This document shows positions 16,510 to 24,600 of a stretch of DNA of 64,000 nt, piece after piece; the stretch's first letter is position 1, and every line of letters begins with the position of its first letter. The notes under the pieces were generated by a model. That model searched no databases. It was not told the DNA's origin and saw only the letters and a list, made by a program, of their open reading frames with translations. Location: the NCBI GenBank assembly GCA_016700075.1, contig CP065000.1:1736001-1800000 (forward strand). Direction: 5' to 3'. A program made the translations under genes and the position numbers. This DNA is from Acidobacteriota bacterium. GTDB lineage: Bacteria > Acidobacteriota > Blastocatellia > Pyrinomonadales > Pyrinomonadaceae.

Positions 16510-17104
16510 TTAGTTTGATCTTTGCCGGCCGCATTCCGCCGTTCTTGCCCTTTGGTTCATATTTTACCGACACGTCCTTTGGCGCGACCTCGCGGGCGAG
16601 TTCCCACGTAAAATCCATCTCGGCATTGACAGTCGCAGTGGCCATACGCGTTTCGCGAAGCATCAGAATGCTGCCGTAAAACAAGAACATTATCCCGAAA
16701 ACGCCGATGATGATCGGCAGATATTTCGCGAATGCATAGCGGCTCAGGAATGCCGCGAGAGCGATGGAGACGCTGCACAAAATGAACGCACCGAGCCCGT
16801 AATAGAACCACTGCATCGCCTTTTGCAGCAGACGCGAGCGGCTCGTTACCTTATCTAGCAGATCTACGATCACCTCGACGCGTTTGTCGTACAGCGGTAT
16901 CTCCGCTTTATTGTCTATGTAGATCAGCTCGCTGAGCCGTTCCTCAAGATAACGCACTCGGTCTATCACGCGGCCCAGACGCGTCGAAGTTGAAAGCACG
17001 AGCGAACCCGTCGCAGAGATCAACAATGCCGGCGTGATCATCGCGGTCAGAAATTCGATGGTTGAGCTTAGTGCGTCAGGATTGACGATATCGTTCGCGG
17101 CCAT
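16472..17104 (-). CDS. DUF2721 membrane protein
   Basis: 210 residues from the ATG at 17104. The region AMITPALLISATGSLVLSTSTRLGRVIDRVRYLEERL is the DUF2721 signature: a first helix, then the TRLGRVIDRVR stretch. A second and third helix lie at about residues 105-128 and 133-155. The tail is basic and soluble, and about 40 residues longer than usual (KGKNGGMRPAKIKLSGRK). Function is unknown. The 3' end overlaps the radical SAM start by 38 bases, which hints at coupling. Confidence 0.8.
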   Translation of the reverse strand: MAANDIVNPDALSSTIEFLTAMITPALLISATGSLVLSTSTRLGRVIDRVRYLEERLSELIYIDNKAEIPLYDKRVEVIVDLLDKVTSRSRLLQKAMQWFYYGLGAFILCSVSIALAAFLSRYAFAKYLPIIIGVFGIMFLFYGSILMLRETRMATATVNAEMDFTWELAREVAPKDVSVKYEPKGKNGGMRPAKIKLSGRKIPDTLSGE

Positions 17105-17118
17105 AGGGCTATATATTA

Positions 17119-17146
17119 CCGCAGACACGCAGAGTCGCAGAGAGAA
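17119..17146. repeat. single-arm oligomer repeat, 'CGCAGA' type
   Basis: CCGCAGACACGCAGAGTCGC then AGAGAG contains three spaced copies of CGCAGA. It looks like one arm of the same class as the element at 1952 (GCGGGA/CTCTGCG), with no inverse arm nearby. It lies in the 87-base spacer ahead of the DUF2721 gene. Confidence 0.45.
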
Positions 17147-17191
17147 CTTGCCGGATCTTGTATATTTTGACCACGCTGATACTCCACATTG

Positions 17192-17413
17192 CTAAGGCCA
17201 GAGCGGGACCCTTCCATGGCGGCCGGTACGAGCCAGGTTTCCCCATAACGCTCCGTAAACGATGACACCTACGCCCGCGGCCGCTGTCAGCAATGTATCC
17301 TCGGCAATGCCCAGATAAATTGCGTAGAGACCAACCGCGATCAAAAGTGCCGCCATCAAAGCGGCGAATGCACGCATGCCTTGAGTAAGCGTTTCGGGTT
17401 CGCGTTTCACCAT
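17192..17413 (-). CDS. small two-helix membrane protein, unknown function
   Basis: 73 residues from the ATG at 17413, chosen because it lies 2 bases after the stop of the upstream Mpo1-like gene; a longer reading would overlap that gene by 55 bases. Helices are at about residues 13-33 and 37-55, with a basic C-terminus (NLARTGRHGRVPLWP). I recognise no family. The tight spacing to the Mpo1-like and kinase genes points to one transcript. Confidence 0.6.
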   Translation of the reverse strand: MVKREPETLTQGMRAFAALMAALLIAVGLYAIYLGIAEDTLLTAAAGVGVIVYGALWGNLARTGRHGRVPLWP

Positions 17414-17415
17414 CG

Positions 17416-17745
17416 CTACTTTGTGACCCGCTCGACCTCGCGGCCCATGCGGCCCGTTGCCATATACCACATCATTTTGTAGTCGGAGATAAACGACCAG
17501 AAAGGATATTTGAATGTCGCGGGACGGTTCTTTTCAATAACAAAGTGGGCGAACCACGCAAAAGCATAACCGACGACAAAACAGAGGGGAAAGTAAAACC
17601 ACGTGCCGCGCCATATGAACCAAGCAAGCAAAATGAGGCCGAGCGACGTGCCGATGAAGTGCAGGATGCGAGTCAGCGGCTTGCTGTGCTCGGCAACGTA
17701 AAAGTCCCAAAACTCGCTGTAGATCGTTATTCTGTTCTCCGCCAT
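17416..17745 (-). CDS. DUF962 / Mpo1-like membrane protein
   Basis: 109 residues from the ATG at 17745. It matches the DUF962 (yeast Mpo1/YGL010w-like) family: SEFWDFYVAEHSKPLTRILH at the start, the helix GTSLGLILLAWFIW, then GYAFAWFAHFVIEKNRPATF with KYPFWSFISDYKMMW. The conserved His residues (EHSKP, RILHFIG, AHFVIEKNRPATF) are those proposed to bind iron in Mpo1, which oxidises 2-hydroxy fatty acids. Whether the bacterial protein does so is unproven. It starts 1 base after the kinase gene and is followed by a small membrane protein. Confidence 0.85.
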   Translation of the reverse strand: MAENRITIYSEFWDFYVAEHSKPLTRILHFIGTSLGLILLAWFIWRGTWFYFPLCFVVGYAFAWFAHFVIEKNRPATFKYPFWSFISDYKMMWYMATGRMGREVERVTK

Positions 17746-17746
17746 C

Positions 17747-20572
17747 CTAATTCTTGATCGCTGCGATCTCGCCGGACGAATCGGCACGTACGCGGACCGC
17801 AGCTAAGTGTTCCCTGTCGATCGCCGTCAGAATGCCGCTGCTTTCGAGCCGGGCAAAAACAGCCTCGGACCGTTTATAGAATGATCGGGCAGCTTCGGCA
17901 TTGAGTTGGCTGCGGTTTGACGGCTGTAAATTCCCCGGACGGCAGTAGTAGATTTGTTCAGTGATGCCGCCGAACGGCCTCTCCGACCCCGAACAAAGGC
18001 CAACGCCCGCATAAGAATCGCCAAGCACGGCATATACTCCCGCAAGATGGCGGACCGCTTTTCTATTCATTGGATCGCTTTCCTCGATGACGCCGGTCAG
18101 TACAGCAGCTGCTCTCTCAAGTTCTTGTCTTCCGGCGGACGTTTCGCCCATCGATATCAGTAATTTACCGACAACTATCGAGTGGATCGCGCCGCTGTGA
18201 CGGCTGCGTGCATTATTGCGATTAGTGTCCGCGGCCTCCCATTTTCTGCGGCTCTCACGCGAACGCTCGATCAGTGCAAGAGCCTCTGCCCTGTCGCCTC
18301 GCATCACCGCGAGTTCAGCAAGCGACAGATAAGCGTCGTATTCCTTTCTCGCCAAAAAACTCCATGAGCCTCGCTTCAATTGCTCCCGTGCCAGTTCAGC
18401 GGCCTTAGCGTAAGCCTGTTCGGAAGCTGCCGTGTCGCCCGCCTTTTCCCGTATACTGCCGCTAAGAAAATGTACGGACACAGCCGAAATGGCGTTTCTG
18501 CCGGTGGAAAGATCCTTCTCCAGTGATCGTTGAGCAATAGCGGCCGCTTCGCTGATAGCGGCCTCGGCAGACCTGATATCGTTTAGGCGGTTGGCATAGT
18601 GGTCCGCGATCGTTGCGTAGGTCGATGCCATCTTTGCCGCGGCTTCAGGATCGGACCCATTGGCATCGAGCAACTGAATTCGCTGACGGTAGCCATCGAT
18701 GGAACGCAGAAAATATTCCCTTGCATCTACATCATGTCCGAGCTCAAGCATGCCGTTCGCGACGTCCGCAAGTGCGGCGGCATACCAACGGACGGCCGGT
18801 TCGTCATTTGGGGCGAGTGTGAGGTTGCGTTCCCGAAGAGCCAGCCTTTCCAAACGGTTCTCTAGTGAAGCCTGCAGATCGGTATCGCCGAAAAATTCGT
18901 CTTGTTTGTAAAGTACGCGGACAAGCAGGTCGCGATACCGGCCGTCGTCGATCTCACCGTTCAAACGGCGGGCAATAGATTCCGCATTTGCGAGGCTCTC
19001 GCGGGCACGTTCGATGTCGATCGATTGATACGCGAATTCGTGTCCAAGCTTCAGATACGCCTCTGCAAGTTCGGCAAGCAGTTCAGGTTCCCTTGTTTGT
19101 GCTGCCAAACTGTCCAGAAACTCTGCCGATATCGCTATCAGACGTGCTCGTGCCTCGTGGCTGACCTGGGCCTCATCAAGGCCATCATCCCAGCCGGAAA
19201 TGAGCGAATTTGATAATTGCCGCACCTGCTCGAAACGTTGATTTGCCCGGTCGCGTTCGGCGGCAGCGGCATTCCATTGCCACATGGCCGCACCGAAGCC
19301 CAGCAGAACAGCGACCGCAATCGCGGCCGCAGCGGCCGTCTGCGGACGATGACGTTCTATGAATTTTGACGCCAGATAGCCGAACGACGCGGGCCGTGCC
19401 ATCACCGGCATACCGGTCAGATGTCGTTCAATGTCCTCTGCGAATTGCATCACCGAGCCGTATCTTCGTTCAGGCTCTTTTCTGAGCGACATCAGAACTA
19501 TGTTGTCCAGATCGCCGCTCAACCGCCGACGCAGACGGTCGGGCCGCTCATTGCGAAATTCCGCGAGTGTTTCGGGTGTAATTTCCCGGCCGGTTTCACG
19601 CGGACGGACGGCGGCCGTCGAAGGCGCATCGGGCTCGGATTCGGCGATGAACTTAGAGATGTCGGCACGCGAACACCCCGCAAGCTCGATCGGGCGATGG
19701 CCGCTCATCAGTTCGTAAAGCAGAACGCCGAGGCTGTAGATGTCTGACGCGGTCGTGATCGGCGCACCGGCGACCTGTTCGGGCGACGCATATTCCGGCG
19801 TCATCATCCGCATCCCCAACGCGGTCTCTGCCAGCGTCACACCGACGACCTCGTCCGACAGTATTTTTGAAATGCCGAAATCAAGCAGCTTCGGCTCGCC
19901 GTCAGTACCGACGAGTATGTTGCTCGGTTTGATGTCGCGGTGGATGATGAGATTCTTATGTGCGAAAGAAACGGCAGAGCAGATCTTTGCAAATAACCGC
20001 AACCGGTCGTCGATGTTCAGGCGGTTCTCGTCGCAAAAAGTCGTGACCGGAACGCCTTCGACATATTCCATCACGAAGAACGGACGTCCGTCGTCGGTCG
20101 TACCGCCGTTGAGCAGCCGGGCGATGTTCGGATGCTGCAATGCGGCCATCACCTGACGTTCCACCTTGAAACGCCGCAGCACTTCGTCCGTATCCATGCC
20201 GCGCTTTATCACCTTAACGGCAGCCTTTTGCTTTAGCTCGACGTGTTCGGCCAGATAAACGATGCCCATGCCGCCCCGGCCGAGGTCGCCGATGACCCGA
20301 TAATCGCCGATGCGTTCAGGCAGCGTCTCATCGTCAAATGCCAGAGCCGAAGCACCGCCCGAAAAAATGGCGTCCTTCAAGAAGCCGCGTCTTTCCGCGG
20401 CCTGCTCGGCGTCGAGCATTGCCCGCAGCTCATCGCACAGAGCGGTGTCGCTGCCGCATTCATCGACTGCAAATCTCCGGCGTTCCGCGGGATCAAGCAA
20501 CAGAGCACGCTCGAAAAGGTCGTTCAAACGGGCCCAATCTATCGATTCACGCTGTCGCGTCGGTTCAGGCAT
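17747..20572 (-). CDS. membrane Ser/Thr protein kinase with TPR sensor region
   Basis: 941 residues from the ATG at 20572, which overlaps the sigma-factor stop by 8 bases. An N-terminal cap of about 85 residues precedes the kinase domain: IGDLGRGGMGIVYLAEH (glycine loop), AAVKVIKRG (Lys), IIHRDIKPSNILVG (catalytic loop), LLDFGISKIL and MTPEYASPEQVAG. This is an intact Hanks-type kinase. A single membrane helix (about 415-435, AAAAAIAVAVLLGFGAAMW) is followed by a long helical repeat region of TPR type to the end. The layout puts the kinase in the cytoplasm and the TPR part outside. Its partner is the adjacent ECF sigma factor. Confidence 0.93.
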   Translation of the reverse strand: MPEPTRQRESIDWARLNDLFERALLLDPAERRRFAVDECGSDTALCDELRAMLDAEQAAERRGFLKDAIFSGGASALAFDDETLPERIGDYRVIGDLGRGGMGIVYLAEHVELKQKAAVKVIKRGMDTDEVLRRFKVERQVMAALQHPNIARLLNGGTTDDGRPFFVMEYVEGVPVTTFCDENRLNIDDRLRLFAKICSAVSFAHKNLIIHRDIKPSNILVGTDGEPKLLDFGISKILSDEVVGVTLAETALGMRMMTPEYASPEQVAGAPITTASDIYSLGVLLYELMSGHRPIELAGCSRADISKFIAESEPDAPSTAAVRPRETGREITPETLAEFRNERPDRLRRRLSGDLDNIVLMSLRKEPERRYGSVMQFAEDIERHLTGMPVMARPASFGYLASKFIERHRPQTAAAAAIAVAVLLGFGAAMWQWNAAAAERDRANQRFEQVRQLSNSLISGWDDGLDEAQVSHEARARLIAISAEFLDSLAAQTREPELLAELAEAYLKLGHEFAYQSIDIERARESLANAESIARRLNGEIDDGRYRDLLVRVLYKQDEFFGDTDLQASLENRLERLALRERNLTLAPNDEPAVRWYAAALADVANGMLELGHDVDAREYFLRSIDGYRQRIQLLDANGSDPEAAAKMASTYATIADHYANRLNDIRSAEAAISEAAAIAQRSLEKDLSTGRNAISAVSVHFLSGSIREKAGDTAASEQAYAKAAELAREQLKRGSWSFLARKEYDAYLSLAELAVMRGDRAEALALIERSRESRRKWEAADTNRNNARSRHSGAIHSIVVGKLLISMGETSAGRQELERAAAVLTGVIEESDPMNRKAVRHLAGVYAVLGDSYAGVGLCSGSERPFGGITEQIYYCRPGNLQPSNRSQLNAEAARSFYKRSEAVFARLESSGILTAIDREHLAAVRVRADSSGEIAAIKN

Positions 20573-21140
20573 ATTGCTTGCTGTCGAGTTCCTTATACAG
20601 CCAACTTCGTGCAAAAGTCCAGCCGCGTTCGACCGTTGAGGGCGAACAATTCAACGCCTGAGCGATCTCTTCGGTTGTCATTCCGCCAAAGAACCGCATC
20701 TCGACGATCTCGCATTTCTGCTTGTCGAGCTCTGCGAGCCGGTCAAGAGCTTCGTTCAGATCGAGCAGGTCAAAATTTGTATCGTCAAAGGCGATGGTCA
20801 GTCCCTCAAGCGAAGCGGGGCGTTCGGCTCCGCCGCGTTTTTCGGCCTTTTTGGCGACGGCGTGGTTTATCAATATGCGCCGCATCATCTGAGCGGCCAG
20901 GCCGTAAAACTGGGCACGATTGCGCCAATCGGTCGTCCGCTGATCTATCAAACGCATATACGCTTCATGCACGAGTGCCGTCGGCTGGAGAGTGTGGTCC
21001 GATCTTTCCTTTGCCAGATACGCTCCGGCGATGCCGCGAAGCTCGTCATAAACGAGCGGCAAAAGCTGATCGAGCACGTCACGGTTTCCTTTGCCGTAAT
21101 CAGCCAGCAGCCTGGTAATGTCGCCCCGTACTTCAGACAT
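20565..21140 (-). CDS. ECF sigma factor, TIGR02999 type
   Basis: 191 residues from the ATG at 21140; a longer reading would run into repeat DNA. Region 2 contains LLPLVYDELRGIAGAYL, then HTLQPTALVHEAYMRLIDQ, AQFYGLAAQMMRRILINHA and KRGGA. Region 4 contains RLAELDKQKCEIVEMRFFGG with the HTH MTTEEIAQALNCSPSTVERGW. This is the TIGR02999-type group common in Acidobacteria and Planctomycetes and usually paired with a Ser/Thr kinase rather than an anti-sigma factor. Here the kinase start lies inside its stop. The kinase probably controls it by phosphorylation; this is inference from the pairing. Confidence 0.93.
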   Translation of the reverse strand: MSEVRGDITRLLADYGKGNRDVLDQLLPLVYDELRGIAGAYLAKERSDHTLQPTALVHEAYMRLIDQRTTDWRNRAQFYGLAAQMMRRILINHAVAKKAEKRGGAERPASLEGLTIAFDDTNFDLLDLNEALDRLAELDKQKCEIVEMRFFGGMTTEEIAQALNCSPSTVERGWTFARSWLYKELDSKQYA

Positions 21141-21235
21141 ATTTGAGGTTTCACGGTATTCTAAACGATTTCCGGCATTATGGATAGAACTTTTCGCCGC
21201 TGCCGCAAATTGCCCGGCCATCTCCGTGGTCGGGA

Positions 21236-21254
21236 CGCAGGCTGCCGGCCTGCG
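21236..21254. repeat. module A hairpin (CGCAGGC...GCCTGCG)
   Basis: CGCAGGC-TGCCG-GCCTGCG is a 7-base stem with a 5-base loop. The same module recurs in the 26-kb cluster, for example GCAGGCT-GCC-AGCCTGC at 26046-26062. It flanks larger repeat elements in both places, which suggests a composite mobile or amplified unit. Confidence 0.65.
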
Positions 21255-21268
21255 ATCCGGCGGCCATA

Positions 21269-21408
21269 GTTGCAGAAGCCCGCGCGTCAGCAAGGGCGAT
21301 ATCCGGAGCTTAGTGGACGAAAGAATCGCGAGTAGAGAATGCGTGCGTTTTTTTTGGTTTGCACTGACGGTTCGCTATCGCCCTTGCTGACGCGCGGGCT
21401 TCTGCAAC
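21269..21408. repeat. 140-bp element with perfect 33-bp inverted ends (copy 1)
   Basis: The left end, 21269-21301, begins GTTGCAGAAGCCCGCGCGTC and continues AGCAAGGGCGATA. The right end, 21376-21408, is its exact reverse complement. The 74-base interior starts TCCGGAGC and ends GTTCGC, matching the interiors of the copies at 26213 and 26492 only at their edges and in inverse orientation. No coding capacity. It resembles a MITE or large REP-like element. Confidence 0.8.
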
Positions 21409-21419
21409 TTTGCCGCGAT

Positions 21420-21452
21420 GTTGCAAAGGCCCGACCGTGAGGGAGGGCGATA
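21420..21452. repeat. variant half element, 33-bp arm
   Basis: GTTGCAAAGGCCCGACCGTG followed by AGGGAGGGCGATA has the same length and frame of conserved bases as the 33-bp arms of the neighbouring element (GTTGCA.A.GCCCG..CGT.AG..AGGGCGATA). The opposite arm is absent or decayed to a CATCGCCCACC remnant near 21497. This points to two subfamilies of the arm. Confidence 0.55.
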
Positions 21453-21699
21453 CACTCAGCATAGTTTCCGGGAAGCCTTTCAGCACTGCGGCTCGCCATC
21501 GCCCACCGGCTACTGATTACTGACTAGTCAATTGACTTTTTTGCGTTCTTGCCTATACTTATCGCATATTCTGTCGTCATAGATCGGTCTTCGCTCATGC
21601 GTTGCATTTTGAGCGGACCCCGCTTTTCTCAAGAGAACGGTACGCTGTGCGCGTATGCATGACCGACAAGAGATCAGAGCCCTGAGGAGCCCAAAAACC

Positions 21700-24600
21700 A
21701 TGAAAAACCGCCGTTTCCGTCTTGCAGCCGTATTGCTTGCTGCCGTAATAGCCGTCTCTTTGCCCGCGATCACCGCCGACGCCGCATCGCAATTCGGCTT
21801 TGTCTCCACGATCGGAAGTTTTCTTGGGCTTGAAAGCCCGGAATCGCCTGTCGTTGAGGCCGCTGTACCTGATACGCACGGCATCGACGCCGTAAACTCC
21901 ATAACCGCCCTCGGCATCGCGTTCACGGAGAATTTTGACAGTATGGGTTTCTTTCAGTCAGCGGCGCTGCCAGATGGCTTTGCACATAGTGGAGTTTTAA
22001 CCTTTACAAACGTATGGAACGAAGACCAAATTGGCACTTCCCAATGGGCTGGAACAACTGGTATAGGAGCACTTACAGGCACATCTACCGCAGGTGTTTA
22101 TAATTTTGCTGACGGTCTTAGGGACAGCTCGACAGATCGTTCTTTAGGGATTTTAAACTCCGGTAGCTTTACGTCGCCGCGGTCACTTTTCTTGCGGATC
22201 ACAAACAACACGGGATCAACGATCGGCAGCCTTGATATCGCTTTCGATTACGAAAAATACCGCTCCGGCTCAAGGGCTTTCGACTGGACGTTCTTTCACG
22301 GCTCTACGACCGCACCGGCAACCGCCGCAACCGCGGGCGATCAGTCCTATGCCGCTGATGCCAACAACACTACGGTTTTTAATCCCCCGACGACAATAAG
22401 CAAGTCTTTTACGCTCAGCGGCCTCAATATTCCGAACGGCTCGCATTATTACTTGCGTTGGACGCTCACCGGCGTTGGCGGTAGCACAAACGGTCAAGGT
22501 CTCGGAATAGACAACCTCGGCATCACCGCATATGGCGTTCCGCCGGTCTGCCCGGCGGGATCGTGGTACAACGGCACTTCTTGTGTCGCGGCAAGCCCCG
22601 GATTTTTCGTTCCTACATCGGGAGCAACTTCGCAGACGCCGTGCTCGGCCGGCACGTATCAGCCGAATTCGGGTTCCACCTCTTGCCTCTTCGCCCCTGC
22701 GGGCACTTTTGTTTCGACCACCGCCGCGACCTCGCCGACGCTCTGCTCCGCGGGAACATTTCAACCGAACGTTGGACAGGCGTCGTGCATACTCGCACCG
22801 GCGGGAACGTTCGTCAGCACGACAGGCGCTACCGCGCCCACGCAATGTCCCTCAGGCCGCTATCAGCCGAACACAGGCCAGACATCGTGCATACTCGCAA
22901 GCCCCGGCAATTTCGTAGCAACATCGGGAGCGACTTCGCAGACGCAGTGCCCCGTAGGAACATTTCAGCCGAATTCCGGTGCGACGTCGTGCCTGTTTGC
23001 ACCGGCGGGAAGCTTTGTCAGCACGACCGGAGCTACCGCGTCCACGCAATGCGCCGCCGGCAGCTATCAGCCGAACACCGGCCAGTCGTCCTGCATGCTC
23101 GCAAGCCCGGGCTTTTACGTGCCCGATCCGGGTGCGACGGCCCAGATAGCTTGTCCCGCCGGCACTACGTCGGGAACAGGCGCGACCGCCTGTACGCCGC
23201 TCGCCAGCCCGCCGATCGTTTCGACAGACGCCGCCACCAGCGTGACCGCAACCTCGGCTACGCTCAATGGCACCGCGAACCCGAACGGCGACGCCGCGAC
23301 CGGCTGGTTCCGTTATTCGACGGTCAGCCCCGGAACGTGCAACGACAGTTTCGGCACGCGTGCTCCTTCGACCGGCGGAACGAGCCTCGGCAGCGGCACG
23401 AGCGGCGTCCCGTATAGCTTTGGTATTACCGGGCTTGTCGCCGGCACACAATATTTTTTCTGCGCCATCGCACAGAACAGCGGCGGCACATCGTTCGGCG
23501 CCGTGCAGACATTTACTCCCGTCGGCCCGCCCACTGTCACGACCAACGCCGCGACGAGCGTTACGGCGATTACGGCAACCGTGAGCGGCTTAGCAACCCC
23601 GAACGGATCGGCCACGACAGCCTGGTTCCGCTATTCAGCGACCGATCCGGGTACGTGTAATGACACGTTCGGCACACGTGCCCCTACGACCGGCGGAGCC
23701 TCGCTCGGCAGCGGCACTTCGCCCACCGCGTATAACCGCTCGATAACCGGCCTCATTCCCGCGACGACCTATTATTTCTGCGCGATCGCTCAAAACGCCG
23801 AGGGCACTTCGTTCGGCAGTGTGCTGAGCTTTACGACGCTTGCGAATGCTCCGACCGTGGGGACATCTGCCGCCAACGGTTTTGTTTCAGGCGGGGCAAC
23901 GCTCAACGGATTCGCAAACCCGGGCGGAGCCGCGACGACCGGCTGGTTCCGGTATTCGACGACAAACCCCGGAACCTGTAACGACTCATTCGGCACGCGC
24001 GCTCCGTTGTCGGGCGGCACTTCGCTAGGCAGCGGCACGACGAGCGGTCCTTTTTCTCAGTCGATCACCGGGCTCGTTACCGGTACGATCTATTTCTACT
24101 GTGCGATCGCGGAGAATTCCATCGGCAAATCCTTTGGCACTGTTATGGGCTTAATTGCTCAGGATGCCCCGACGGTGACGACCAACGCCGCCACGGCGGT
24201 CACTGCATCGGTGGCTACGCTGAATGGCGCCGCAAACCCGAACGGTTCCGCGACGACAGGCTGGTTCCGTTATTCAACGACGGACCCCGGAACGTGTAAT
24301 GACACATTCGGCACACGTGCTCCGACGTCCGGCGGATCGAGCCTCGGTTCCGGAACGTCGCTCGCCAATTACTCGCAGGCGATAGCCGGACTCGCACCCG
24401 CGACGACCTACTACTATTGCGCGATCGCGTCGAACGCCATCGGAACGGAATTCGGCAGCGTGCTGTCGTTCACAACGAACGCTTTACCGCCGACCGTCTC
24501 GACATCTGCGGCAACGCTCGTAACAAATTCGTCCGCCCAGTTGAACGGATCGGCCAACCCCGGCGGAGCCGAGACGACCGGCTGGTACCGCTACGCTACG

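Larger units (their letters stand above)
21141..21699. other. 559-base spacer: repeats and signals, no gene
   Basis: This spacer separates the ECF sigma gene (left) from the large surface protein (right), which are divergent. It holds a module-A hairpin (21236-21254), a 140-base inverted-repeat element (21269-21408), a half copy of a variant arm (21420-21452) and a TACTGATTACTGACTAGTCA oligomer patch at 21510-21529. The last 160 bases are AT-richer and should hold the promoter of the surface protein. No reading frame here looks genuine. Confidence 0.7.

Noticed and set aside
22270..23451. Long open frames antisense to or out of frame with the surface protein gene
   Set aside because: They exist because of the repetitive GC-rich sequence; their products are Arg/Ala-rich with no domain, start site or signal peptide.
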